Under the pieces are notes generated by a model that did not search any database, was not told the origin of the DNA, and saw nothing but the letters and a program-made list of their open reading frames with translations. A DNA stretch of 64,000 nt from Corynebacterium mycetoides. Its GTDB lineage: Bacteria; Actinomycetota; Actinomycetes; Mycobacteriales; Mycobacteriaceae. Positions 17,333-26,021 of the stretch are shown here, one piece after another. A program made the position numbers and the translations under genes. The DNA is taken from contig NZ_LT629700.1 of the NCBI RefSeq assembly GCF_900103625.1, forward strand, positions 1,860,001 to 1,924,000, in the 5' to 3' direction. Numbering within the stretch: the stretch's first letter is position 1; each line of letters starts with the position of its first letter.

Positions 17333-18673
17333 GTGAGTGTTCTCGTGGTAGGGATGTCGCATCGGTCGGCACCCGTCGCTCTGCTTGAGCGCCTGAGCAT
17401 GGACGACTCCGTCCAAACCGAGACGACGACGGCCCTGGTCAACCAGCCTTCGTTGTCCGAGGCAATGATCATTTCCACGTGCAACCGCCTCGAGGTGTAC
17501 GCGGTGACCAACTCCTTCCACTCGGGGGTGGAGGACGTGCTCGACGTGCTCGCGCAGACCTCCGGGCTGGAGGAGGCGGAGCTGCGCACCTACCTGTATG
17601 TGCGCTACGCCGACGCCGCGGCCGAACACATGATGACGGTCGCCTCCGGGCTCGACTCGATGGTGGTGGGCGAGCAGCAGATCATCGGCCAGGTGCGCTC
17701 CAGCTACCAGGACGCCGCGGAGAGGGGCACGGTGGGCCCAGGGCTGCACTCGCTGGCCCAGTCCGCTTTGCACACCGGCAAGCGCGTGCACACGGAGACC
17801 GATATTGATGACGCCGGCGCGTCCATGGTCACCCTCGCCCTGGATGAGGCGATGGACATCATGGGCATCGACACGTTTATCGGACGCACCGCGCTCGTCC
17901 TGGGCGCGGGCGCGATGGCCTCGCTGGCGGCCACCCACCTGGGCAAGCGGGGCATCGACAAGCTCATCATCGCCAACCGGACCCGCTCGCGCGCCGAGCG
18001 TCTCGCGGAGCACGCGCGGGAGGCGGGTGTGTCGGCCGAGGTGGTGGATTTCAACGCCCGCGCGGGGGCGCTGGCCCGCGTCGACATTGCCGTCTCCGCC
18101 ACGGCCAGCGACGAGTTCACCATCACCCCCGACGACATTTCCGGTCCCGTCATGCTGGCGGACCTGTCCCTGCCGCGCGATATTGACGACGCCGTGGCGC
18201 AGCGCGAGGGCGTCCACCTGGTCAACATCGAATACCTCCACCAGCGCATGCGCGAGAGCGACAGCCAGGACTCGCGCTCCCGCGCGGCGGCCGAGGCGAT
18301 CGTGGCGGAGGAAGTGAGCAACTTCAGCTCCCGGCAGCGCGTTCGTGAGGTGGGTCCGGCGGTGGCGCAGCTGCGCAAGGCGGCCGGGGACGTCATCGAC
18401 GGGGAGCTCGCGCGGTTGCGCACCCGCGTGCCGGATCTCACCCAGGACGACTTCGAGCAGGTCACGCGCTCGGTGCGCAGGGTGGTGGACAAGATCCTGC
18501 ACACCCCGACGGTGAAGATCAAGGAGCTGGCGGCAACGGCGGAGACGGTGAGCGTGGAGACCGCCATCGAAGAGCTCTTCGGGCTCGGCCGCAGCTCCGT
18601 GGCCATCGACGCCAAGCGGCTGCCGAAGCTCAGCGACATCAGCGACATCAGCGACATCAACGACGAGAGTTAG
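17333..18673 (+). CDS. hemA: Glutamyl-tRNA reductase
   Basis: NADPH-dependent reduction of glutamyl-tRNA to glutamate-1-semialdehyde, the first committed step of the C5 heme pathway; 446 aa. The catalytic Cys is in IISTCNRLEVYA, then VASGLDSMVVGEQQIIGQV, the NADPH site VLGAGAMASLAATHL with IANRTRSRAERLAE, and the dimerisation domain at 320-420. GTG at 17333 follows AAAGGG; the longer open frame is rejected because it covers the glutaredoxin-like gene. The extreme C-terminus is a three-fold Ser-Asp-Ile repeat encoded by a 9-bp tandem repeat at about 18632-18660. Confidence 0.95.
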   Translation: MSVLVVGMSHRSAPVALLERLSMDDSVQTETTTALVNQPSLSEAMIISTCNRLEVYAVTNSFHSGVEDVLDVLAQTSGLEEAELRTYLYVRYADAAAEHMMTVASGLDSMVVGEQQIIGQVRSSYQDAAERGTVGPGLHSLAQSALHTGKRVHTETDIDDAGASMVTLALDEAMDIMGIDTFIGRTALVLGAGAMASLAATHLGKRGIDKLIIANRTRSRAERLAEHAREAGVSAEVVDFNARAGALARVDIAVSATASDEFTITPDDISGPVMLADLSLPRDIDDAVAQREGVHLVNIEYLHQRMRESDSQDSRSRAAAEAIVAEEVSNFSSRQRVREVGPAVAQLRKAAGDVIDGELARLRTRVPDLTQDDFEQVTRSVRRVVDKILHTPTVKIKELAATAETVSVETAIEELFGLGRSSVAIDAKRLPKLSDISDISDINDES

Positions 18674-18691
18674 AAAGTTAAAGGACATCCC

Positions 18692-19612
18692 ATGCTGCAC
18701 ATCGGAACCCGGGGCTCGAACCTCGCGACCACCCAGGCGGGTCACGTCCGCGACGCGATCATCGCCGGCGGGACCGAGGCGGAGCTGACGATCGTCACCA
18801 CACCCGGCGATCTCTCCCAGGCGCCGGTGGAGCGCATCGGCATCGGCGTGTTCACCTCCGCGCTGCGCGACGCCCTGTTTACCGGCCAGGTGGACGTCGC
18901 GGTGCACTCCTTCAAAGATCTGCCCACCGCCGACGAGCCTCGCGCCCGCATCGTCGTGCCCGCCCGCGAGGACAACCGCGAGGCGCTGATCGCCCGCGAC
19001 GGCATGGGGCTGGCCAACCTGCCGGAGGGCGCGCGCGTGGGCACCTCCGCTCCGCGCCGGGTCTCGCAGCTGAAGGCTCTGCGCCCGGATCTGGACATCC
19101 GCCCGTTGCGCGGCAACATCGAATCCCGCATGGGGCGGGTGGAAAGCGGTGAGCTCGACGCGATCGTGCTGGCGTACGCGGGGCTGGCGCGCGCCGGATA
19201 TGGTGAGCGGGCCACCCAGCTGTTCAACCCCGTCGAGTTCATGCCCGCGCCCGCCCAGGGCGCCCTCGCCGTCGAGTGCCGCAGCGACGACGCCGGCACG
19301 GTGGCCGTGCTCGAATCGCTGATGGACAACACCGCGGCGCTGCAGGTCTCGGCCGAGCGCCACGTGCTGGCCACCCTCGAGGCGGGTTGCACCGCCCCCG
19401 TGGCGGCCCACGCCGAAGTCGCCGGCGGCCAGCTCACGCTGCGCGCCGGGGTGTTCGCCCTCGACGGCTCCCGCCAGCTTGTACAGTCCGGCTCCATAGA
19501 GGTGCCCGACGTCGACGACATCGCCTCCCGCGAGCGTGCGCGCGGCCTGGGTCGCGAACTCGCCGCCAAGCTTCTCGACGCCGGCGCCGCCGAACTCATG
19601 GCGAGCGAGTGA
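18692..19612 (+). CDS. hemC: Porphobilinogen deaminase (hydroxymethylbilane synthase)
   Basis: Condenses four porphobilinogens into hydroxymethylbilane; 306 aa, cytosolic. Motifs: [29 protein letters not shown] (with the catalytic Asp of the family further on), [23 protein letters not shown], and the dipyrromethane-cofactor Cys in [20 protein letters not shown] gives a good ribosome site and only 18 nt separate it from hemA, so they form an operon. Confidence 0.95.
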   Translation: MLHIGTRGSNLATTQAGHVRDAIIAGGTEAELTIVTTPGDLSQAPVERIGIGVFTSALRDALFTGQVDVAVHSFKDLPTADEPRARIVVPAREDNREALIARDGMGLANLPEGARVGTSAPRRVSQLKALRPDLDIRPLRGNIESRMGRVESGELDAIVLAYAGLARAGYGERATQLFNPVEFMPAPAQGALAVECRSDDAGTVAVLESLMDNTAALQVSAERHVLATLEAGCTAPVAAHAEVAGGQLTLRAGVFALDGSRQLVQSGSIEVPDVDDIASRERARGLGRELAAKLLDAGAAELMASE

Positions 19613-19755
19613 TCCGCGGCCGGGTTTTTGTTTCCCGGCTCATTCACTTTAAGGTGTAACTACCATACGTCGAAATATCCCGGAGCATGCGGGGCCCCCA
19701 AGTCGTCGGCCCCGGCTGCCGGGATTCGCTTACGCCTTTGAGAGAAGAACCTTAT

Positions 19756-21462
19756 ATGACACTGCCCTCCACCACGCCCCAGCCGGGGAAGATCATCTTC
19801 GTCGGCGCAGGCCCGGGCAACCCAGATCTACTCACAATCCGCGCGCGTGAGGTGCTGGAATCGAATTCTATCGCCGTGGTCGACCCCGATGTCCTTCAGG
19901 GGGTGCGTGCCGTCGTCGCGTCCGCGCTCCCCGTCCCGCAGGCGAAACTCAAGGCCGCGGACGAGGAGTACGAGCGGATGTGTGCCGCGGCGCGCGAGGC
20001 TGGCGCCCGCCGCAAGCCTCCGCGGCCGGCGGACCTGACCGCCGCCGAAATTGAGGAGGTCGGGATGGTCGGCGCCGGCATCGTCGACATCCTCAAAGAC
20101 GGGCTTGCGCGCGCCGCCGCCTCCATCGAGCGCGGCGAGGCCGGCGACGGCGACGTTGTCCGTCTCGTGGCAGGAAACCCCCTGACACGCGACGCGGTGA
20201 AGGAAGAGATCTCCGCGGTGGCCGCCGCGGGGCTGGAGTTCCAGGTGGTGCCGGGCATGTCCCTGCCGTCCACCGTGCCCTCGTTCGCGGGCATCGCGCT
20301 CGGGTCCACCTACACCGAGGCCGACCTGTCCAACGAGCCCGTCGACTGGGACCAGCTCGCCGCCGCGCCGCAGCCGCTGGTGCTGCAGGCCCGCGACGAG
20401 CACCTGCCGGTCATCTCCGCCGAGCTGATCGAGCGCGGTTTTTCCCCGGCGACGTCTCTGACGGTGACTACCAACGGCACCACCCGGCTACAGCGCACGT
20501 TCGACGCCACGCTGGAGACCGTCGGCAAGATCGACGCCGACTTGGACGGCAACCTGGTGGTCACCATCGGCACCGCGGTGGATGACCGCACGAAGTACTC
20601 GTGGTGGGAAAACCGCCCGCTGTACGGCTGGCGGGTTCTCGTACCGCGCGCAAAGGAGCAGGCGGGCCCGATGAACGCCCGGCTGTCCTCCTACGGGGCG
20701 ATCCCGCAGTCGGTGCCGACCATTTCCATGGAGCCGCCGCGCAACCCGGCGCAGATGGACCGCGCGATCAAGGGCATCGTGGAGGGCCGCTACCAGTGGA
20801 TCGTGTTCACCTCCACCAACGCGGTCGACGCCGTCTGGGACAAATTCGAGGAGCTGGGCCTGGACGCGCGCTCGTTCGCCGGGGTCCACCTGGCCGCCGT
20901 CGGCGGGAAGACGGCCGACGCCCTGCGCGCCCGGGGCATGATGCCCGAGCTCGTCCCGCACCGCACGAAGCAAAACGCGCACGGCTTGGTCGAGGTCTTC
21001 CCCGAGTACGTCGAGGATATCGACCCGGTCTCCCGCGTGCTGCTGCCGCGCGCCGACTTGGGCACGGACGTGCTGGTCGACGGCCTCGTCGACCTCGGCT
21101 GGGAGGTGGACGACGTCGTGGCCTACCGCACCGTCCGCGCCGCGCCGCCGCCGCTCGAGGTGCGCGACATGATCAAGTCGGGCGGTTTCGACGCGGTGTG
21201 CTTCACCTCGGCGTCCACGGTGAAAAACCTGGTGGGCATCGCGGGCAAGCCGCACCCGCGCACCATCATCGCGGCGATCGGGCCGATGGCCGCCGCCGAG
21301 GCCCGCGAGCAGGGGCTTCGTGTCGACGTCGTGCCCGAGGTCGCCGACGTCCCCTCGCTCGTCGACGCCCTGGCCGAGCACGTCGCCGGCTTGCGCGCCG
21401 CCGGGCAGCTGCCGCCGCCGCGCAAGAAGCGGCGCGTGCGCCGCAAGGCCGCCGGGGAGTAG
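19756..21462 (+). CDS. hemD: Fused uroporphyrinogen methyltransferase-like / uroporphyrinogen-III synthase
   Basis: 568 aa with two domains. Residues about 1-280 resemble SUMT/CobA methyltransferases (IIFVGAGPGNPDLLTIRARE, EFQVVPGMSLPSTVPSFAGI). Residues about 285-550 are the HemD synthase (GWRVLVPRAKEQAG, WIVFTSTNAVDAVWD, CFTSASTVKNLVG), which cyclises hydroxymethylbilane. The methyltransferase half has AGNPLTRDAVKEE where active enzymes have a GGDP..GRG.EE motif, so methylation may be lost. The ATG at 19756 is preferred because the frame back to 19687 lacks homology. The C-terminus is basic (PPPRKKRRVRRKAAGE). Confidence 0.9.
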   Translation: MTLPSTTPQPGKIIFVGAGPGNPDLLTIRAREVLESNSIAVVDPDVLQGVRAVVASALPVPQAKLKAADEEYERMCAAAREAGARRKPPRPADLTAAEIEEVGMVGAGIVDILKDGLARAAASIERGEAGDGDVVRLVAGNPLTRDAVKEEISAVAAAGLEFQVVPGMSLPSTVPSFAGIALGSTYTEADLSNEPVDWDQLAAAPQPLVLQARDEHLPVISAELIERGFSPATSLTVTTNGTTRLQRTFDATLETVGKIDADLDGNLVVTIGTAVDDRTKYSWWENRPLYGWRVLVPRAKEQAGPMNARLSSYGAIPQSVPTISMEPPRNPAQMDRAIKGIVEGRYQWIVFTSTNAVDAVWDKFEELGLDARSFAGVHLAAVGGKTADALRARGMMPELVPHRTKQNAHGLVEVFPEYVEDIDPVSRVLLPRADLGTDVLVDGLVDLGWEVDDVVAYRTVRAAPPPLEVRDMIKSGGFDAVCFTSASTVKNLVGIAGKPHPRTIIAAIGPMAAAEAREQGLRVDVVPEVADVPSLVDALAEHVAGLRAAGQLPPPRKKRRVRRKAAGE

Positions 21463-21490
21463 GGCGACCGGCGGTGTCTGTTCGACCCTC

Positions 21491-21503
21491 TAGACTGGGC
21501 AAC
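21491..21503 (+). promoter_or_regulatory. Leaderless promoter of hemB
   Basis: TAGACT at 21491-21496, then 7 nt, then the GTG start of hemB. The identical hexamer and spacing class are used at hemE and hemL. Confidence 0.6.
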
Positions 21504-22502
21504 GTGTCTGCTCATGAAATTATCCGTCGCCCGCGTCGTCTCCGCTCCACCCCCGCCATGCGGGAGCTGGTGGCGCAGACGCGCGTGGCGCCCAGTGACC
21601 TGATTTATCCGATGTTCTACGCCGACGGGTTGACCGAGAAGCGCGAGATTTCCTCGATGCCGGGCCAGTACCAGCACACGCTCGACTCGCTCAAGGCCGC
21701 CGCGCACGAGGCCCTCGCGGCGGGGGTGCGCTGCGTCGACCTGTTCGGCGTGCCCCTGGACTCCGACAAGGACGCGACCGGTTCCGTCGCGTGGGCCGAG
21801 GACGGGGTGCTCAACCGCGGGATCCGTGCTCTGCGCGAGGAGTTCGGCGACGACCTCGTCATCATGGCCGACACCTGCTTGGACGAGTTCACCGACCACG
21901 GGCACTGCGGTGTCCTGGGGGAAGACAAGCAGGGCTCGCAGGTGGTGCTCAACGACGCCACCCTCGAGTGCTACACCCGCATGGCCGTGGCCCAGGCCCG
22001 CGCCGGCGCCCACATGGTCAGCCCCTCGGGCATGATGGACGGCCAGGTCGCCGCGATCCGCCAGGCGCTCGACGCCGAGGGCTACACCGGCGTGTCCATC
22101 ATGGCGTACTCGGCGAAGTACGCCTCGGCCTTCTTCGGGCCCTTCCGCGAGGCGGTGGGGTCGTCGCTACGCGGCGACCGGAGGACCTACCAGCAGGACC
22201 CGGCGAACCAGCGCGAGTCCCTGCTCGAGGCCGAGCTCGATATCGCCGAGGGCGCGGATTTCGTCATGGTCAAGCCCGCGATGGCGTACCTGGACGTGGT
22301 CTCCGAGATCGCGAAGTTCTCGCCCGTGCCCGTCGCCGCGTACCAAGTGTCGGGCGAGTACGCGATGATCCAGGCCGCCGGCCGCAACGGCTGGGTGGAC
22401 TCGGAGGCGACCATGCTCGAGTCCCTGACATCCATCAAGCGCGCCGGGGCGGACCAGATTCTCACCTATTTCGCCGTCGACGCCGCGAGGATCCTGCGAT
22501 GA
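21504..22502 (+). CDS. hemB: Delta-aminolevulinic acid dehydratase (porphobilinogen synthase)
   Basis: Condenses two 5-aminolevulinates to porphobilinogen; 332 aa, oligomeric, cytosolic. The Schiff-base lysines are in YSAKYASAFFGPFRE and VMVKPAMAYLDV. The metal region reads DTCLDEFTDHGHCG (D123-G136): two of the three Cys of the zinc type remain while the middle one is Asp, an intermediate metal site. The GTG at 21504 gives VSAHEIIRRPRRLRST. The stop overlaps the next ATG, so the following membrane genes are translationally coupled. Confidence 0.95.
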   Translation: MSAHEIIRRPRRLRSTPAMRELVAQTRVAPSDLIYPMFYADGLTEKREISSMPGQYQHTLDSLKAAAHEALAAGVRCVDLFGVPLDSDKDATGSVAWAEDGVLNRGIRALREEFGDDLVIMADTCLDEFTDHGHCGVLGEDKQGSQVVLNDATLECYTRMAVAQARAGAHMVSPSGMMDGQVAAIRQALDAEGYTGVSIMAYSAKYASAFFGPFREAVGSSLRGDRRTYQQDPANQRESLLEAELDIAEGADFVMVKPAMAYLDVVSEIAKFSPVPVAAYQVSGEYAMIQAAGRNGWVDSEATMLESLTSIKRAGADQILTYFAVDAARILR

Positions 22503-22987
22503 AGCTCTCCAGCACGACGCGCTACCTCGTCGGCGCGTGGGCGGTGATGGTTGCCGGCGAGCTCGTCTACCAGGTGCTCAACGCGATCGGCCTGGTCATC
22601 GAGCCCGCCGCGCTCAAGCAGGCGGCCCGCGAGGCCGCGAAGGCCCGGGGCGAGGACGTCTCCGAGGCGCTGATCACGGTGAGCACCTACACCTCGATCG
22701 TGATGATGTCTCTGTTCCAGCTGCTCATCATCGTCCTGCTGGCGTTCGCCCTGCACGCCGTGGCGCACCGGCAGAAGTGGGCGGATACCGCGCGCCGTTT
22801 GCTCAGCGTGTTCGCCATCTACTTCGCCATCCGCGCCGTACTGGTCGTGCTCGCCCCCGCCGCCGTGGCGGGGGCCAACCAGCTGCCGGTCGCGTTCGCG
22901 GCGGTGACGGGCGCGATGCAGATCATTGTCGGGGTGGCCGGCGTGTGCGGGCTGGTCTACGCGACGCGGAGCACGAAGGACAGGTAG
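22499..22987 (+). CDS. Four-helix membrane protein in the heme cluster
   Basis: Unknown function, 162 aa, starting at the ATG that overlaps the hemB stop (ATGA). Four predicted helices: YLVGAWAVMVAGELVYQVL, IVMMSLFQLLIIVLLAFAL, LLSVFAIYFAIRAVLVVLA and AMQIIVGVAGVCGLVYA. Between helices 1 and 2 lies an alanine- and charge-rich loop (KQAAREAAKARGEDVSEAL). No conserved His or Cys pairs suggest heme binding. Its tight coupling to hemB and to the P-type ATPase homologue suggests a shared membrane function. Confidence 0.8.
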   Translation: MKLSSTTRYLVGAWAVMVAGELVYQVLNAIGLVIEPAALKQAAREAAKARGEDVSEALITVSTYTSIVMMSLFQLLIIVLLAFALHAVAHRQKWADTARRLLSVFAIYFAIRAVLVVLAPAAVAGANQLPVAFAAVTGAMQIIVGVAGVCGLVYATRSTKDR

Positions 22988-22993
22988 GGCACT

Positions 22994-23461
22994 GTGGCAG
23001 GCATGTTCCCCACGATGGTGGGAGATTCCGATGACCCGAACCGCCGCTACACGGCGTACACGGGCGGCGCGTGGCCACGCGACCTCCGCGTCTCCTACTG
23101 GCTGTGCATGGGCGGCGCGCTGCTCATGCTGGTCACCGGCATGATGCTCCTGTCCGCCGGCGCCCCGGAGGGGGCCGATGAGGAGTTCCGCGCCGTGTTT
23201 ACGCGCAACATGTGCGTCACGGCGGTGGCCAACCTCGTGCTCGCGCTGTGCCTCACTGCCACGGCGGCGCAGTTCCCCAAAGGCGTCACGGGCGCGCGCC
23301 CGTGGGCCAGCGCGTTCATCGCCGCGGCGATTTTCGTCAACCTGGTGGCGTTTGTCATCCAGGTCGCGTCGTGGGCGTCGTTTAGCATCGTGGTGGTGCT
23401 GACATTCGCCGTGTTCTTCATGTTCCGGCCCGCGGCGAACCAATTCGTGGAGGGGCAGTGA
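22994..23461 (+). CDS. Four-helix membrane protein upstream of the P-type ATPase homologue
   Basis: Unknown function, 155 aa, GTG start 6 nt after the preceding gene. Predicted helices: WLCMGGALLMLVTGMMLLSAG, MCVTAVANLVLALCLTATA, ASAFIAAAIFVNLVAFVIQV and FSIVVVLTFAVFFMF. The N-terminal 30 residues are polar (GDSDDPNRRYTAYTG). Its stop overlaps the start of the ATPase homologue by four bases, so it may be a partner subunit of that protein. Confidence 0.8.
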   Translation: MAGMFPTMVGDSDDPNRRYTAYTGGAWPRDLRVSYWLCMGGALLMLVTGMMLLSAGAPEGADEEFRAVFTRNMCVTAVANLVLALCLTATAAQFPKGVTGARPWASAFIAAAIFVNLVAFVIQVASWASFSIVVVLTFAVFFMFRPAANQFVEGQ

Positions 23462-26010
23462 AAGACCAGCTGGCGGAGTCGATCGCCGAGGCGCGACAGG
23501 CCGCGATCTCGGCCGGGTTCGACCCCGATACCCCGCACGAGGTGGGTGACGAGGCGGAGAACACGCCGCTGTCCTCGTACGCCTTCGAGCTGCGCGGGAT
23601 CGAGGACGCGCCCCAGCTGCGCGGCATCGAGGAGGCGCTCGAGCGTATCGACGGCGTCTCGGCGCGCCTCGTCTACCCCACGGCGACGGCGTGGGTCACC
23701 GCGCCGGAGACGATGGATCCGGCGCGCATCACCGCCGTGATCGCCGAGTTCGGGGTGCAGGCGGAGATGTCGGATTCCACGCTGCGCCGCCGCGCGGTGG
23801 GGCGCCGCTCGGCGGAGCACCCGTTGCCGCGCCGGGGCACCCGCGGGATGACGGGCAGGATGCGCCGCATGCGCAAGGACGAGCAGCGTTCGTTGAGTGA
23901 GAAGCGTGCGGCGGGCTTCATGCGCGGCGATTTCGGCCGCGCCCAGACGCAGTCGGATGTGCTGTTTACGGCCCGCGACCTGGTCACCCCGCTGCGGATG
24001 TGGGTGGCGGTGCTGCTCACCCTTCCTGTGCTCGCGATGAGCTACTTCACCGAGCTCCAGTTCGCCGGCTGGCAGTGGGTGTGCCTGGCGCTGGCCACCC
24101 CTGTGGCGCTGTGGTGCGCCTGGCCGTTCCACCGCGCGATGGCCGGCGGCGTTCGCCGGGGCATGTCGGCGCTGGACGGCGCGAGCTCGATCGCGGTGCT
24201 GGCGTCGTATGCCTGGGCGCTCGGCGCGCTGGTGTTCACCCGCGCGGGTGAGATCGGGTGGACGTCGAGCGGGCAGTGGCTGCCGTTTCGCCGCGGCGAC
24301 GGAATCGAGCTCTTCCTCGACGTCGCGTGCGGGGTGACCGCCCTGCTGCTCGCCGGCCGGTACAACGCCATCCGCGTGCGCTCCTACCTCTTAGAGGACA
24401 TGGAGCAGCGCCGCCCCGATCCGAACCGCGAGTTCACGGTCAGCCGCCGCGGAAGAACCTCGGGCACGGTCGAGGAGGTGCTTCCGGCGTCCGAGCTCAA
24501 CCGCGGCGACGACGTCGTGCTGCACCCGGGCGACATCGTCCCCGTCGACGGCTCCGTCATCGGCGGGTCGTGCCGGCTGCGCCGTCCGCTTATCGACGCC
24601 CGCGAGCCCCTCGAGGCCAAGGTCGGTTCCCGCCTGTACTCCGGCGACGTCGTCGAGTCCGGCAGCGTGAAGGTGCGGGTGGCCCGCACGGGTCACGCGA
24701 CGCGCTGGGCGGCGGTGCACAAGTGGGTGGAGGAGGCCTCCAAGAGGGAGAACCTGGCGACGATACTGTCCACCCGCTCGGCGGGGCTGCTGATCCCGGC
24801 GGCGTACTTCATCGCGGGCGCGGATTTCCTCGTCTGGCTCCTCATCACCGGGGACGTGACCAAGGCGTTCTCGACGGCGCTGGCGATTCTGACGGTGGTG
24901 GCGCCGGTGGCGCTGGCGATCTCGCCGGCCCTGGCGCTGCGCCTCGGCATCGAGTCGGCGGCCCGCAACGGCATCCTGCTGCGCGACGGCAGCACGTTCC
25001 GCGTCCTCGAGACAACCGACACGGCGGTGTTCAACCGGGTGGGCACGCTGGTGAAGCCGGAGATGTACGTGGAGACGGTGACCGCGGAACGCGGCGAGGA
25101 CCCGGACATCGTCCTGCGGGTCGCGGCCGTTTTGGCGCTCGAATCGGACAGCCCGATGGCGCGCGCCCTGGTCAAGGCCGCCCGCGAGTCCCGCGACACC
25201 CGTTCCAAGGACGAGACGATGCCCACCTGGATGGAGCTGAGCAACGAGGTCGACAGCGCCGACGGCGAGTTCTCCGGCCGGCTCACCCTGACGTTTGAGG
25301 GCGCCGACGGGGAGGAGCGGGTGGAGGTCATCGAGGCCTCGCTGTGGCGCCCGACGGATCTTTCCCAGCTGCGCGGCCGGCTGTCGGTGGCGGCCACCAG
25401 CGGGGGGACCCCGGTCGTCGTGCGTTACCGGGGCAAGGACCGCGGCGTGATCACGTTCTACGACCCGGCGAAGGACGACGCCATCGAGGCGGTCGAGCGG
25501 CTCGAGGACATGGGGGTGGAGACGGTCCTGATCACCCGCGACACCTACCCCGTGGCGCGCCGGTTCGCGGACTTTTTGGGCGTGTCCAACGTCCTAGCCG
25601 GCGTGTCCGCGGCGGACAAGCCGGGCGCGGTGCGTGCGCTGCACGCTCAGGGGGCGACGGTGGCGATGGTGGGCGACCACACGATGATGAACGTGTTGCA
25701 CGTGGCCGACGTGGGCATCCTCTACGCGAGCGACAAGTCGATTGCGACCCGCCTGAACAAGGTCGACGACAACGCCGAGGTCGTGCTCCTGCGCGAGGAC
25801 GTCATGGCTGTGCCGCAGCTGATGGTGCTGGCGCGCCGGGTGTGCCGCATCATCGACTCCAACATGGTCTTCGCGTGGGCCTACAACATCACGGCGATCG
25901 CGCTGGCCGTCGCCGGCCTGCTGCCCCCGATGGGCGCGACGCTGCTCATGCTGGGCAGCACGCTCATCATTGAGGCACGCTCGGCCGGGGCGCGCCGCTT
26001 CCCGCTGTAG
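23458..26010 (+). CDS. P-type ATPase homologue lacking the catalytic Asp (pseudo-ATPase)
   Basis: 850 aa with P1B layout: a degenerate HMA-like N-domain without CxxC (about 38-105), helices near 180-198, 206-225, 243-260 and 282-302, an A-domain (about 330-400), helices at 438-464 and 470-495, P/N domains, and a final helix pair after about 804. The key motifs are altered: DKTGTLT reads NRVGTLV (N526 for the phosphorylated Asp), TGES/P reads DAREP, the metal CPC reads ISP, HP reads SP, and GDGxND reads GDHTMMN (739-745). The frame is intact and long, so it looks like a maintained non-catalytic membrane protein. It is coupled to the two membrane genes upstream and precedes hemE. Confidence 0.85.
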   Translation: MKDQLAESIAEARQAAISAGFDPDTPHEVGDEAENTPLSSYAFELRGIEDAPQLRGIEEALERIDGVSARLVYPTATAWVTAPETMDPARITAVIAEFGVQAEMSDSTLRRRAVGRRSAEHPLPRRGTRGMTGRMRRMRKDEQRSLSEKRAAGFMRGDFGRAQTQSDVLFTARDLVTPLRMWVAVLLTLPVLAMSYFTELQFAGWQWVCLALATPVALWCAWPFHRAMAGGVRRGMSALDGASSIAVLASYAWALGALVFTRAGEIGWTSSGQWLPFRRGDGIELFLDVACGVTALLLAGRYNAIRVRSYLLEDMEQRRPDPNREFTVSRRGRTSGTVEEVLPASELNRGDDVVLHPGDIVPVDGSVIGGSCRLRRPLIDAREPLEAKVGSRLYSGDVVESGSVKVRVARTGHATRWAAVHKWVEEASKRENLATILSTRSAGLLIPAAYFIAGADFLVWLLITGDVTKAFSTALAILTVVAPVALAISPALALRLGIESAARNGILLRDGSTFRVLETTDTAVFNRVGTLVKPEMYVETVTAERGEDPDIVLRVAAVLALESDSPMARALVKAARESRDTRSKDETMPTWMELSNEVDSADGEFSGRLTLTFEGADGEERVEVIEASLWRPTDLSQLRGRLSVAATSGGTPVVVRYRGKDRGVITFYDPAKDDAIEAVERLEDMGVETVLITRDTYPVARRFADFLGVSNVLAGVSAADKPGAVRALHAQGATVAMVGDHTMMNVLHVADVGILYASDKSIATRLNKVDDNAEVVLLREDVMAVPQLMVLARRVCRIIDSNMVFAWAYNITAIALAVAGLLPPMGATLLMLGSTLIIEARSAGARRFPL

Positions 26011-26021
26011 ACTCCACCGAT
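26008..26021 (+). promoter_or_regulatory. Leaderless promoter of hemE overlapping the upstream stop codon
   Basis: TAGACT at 26008-26013 begins with the TAG stop of the P-type ATPase homologue and lies 8 nt before the hemE ATG. Confidence 0.6.

Noticed and set aside
19620..19645. Terminator after hemC (GCCGGG...CCCGGC)
   Set aside because: Short stem with the T-rich part in the loop and no U-run after it; not convincing.
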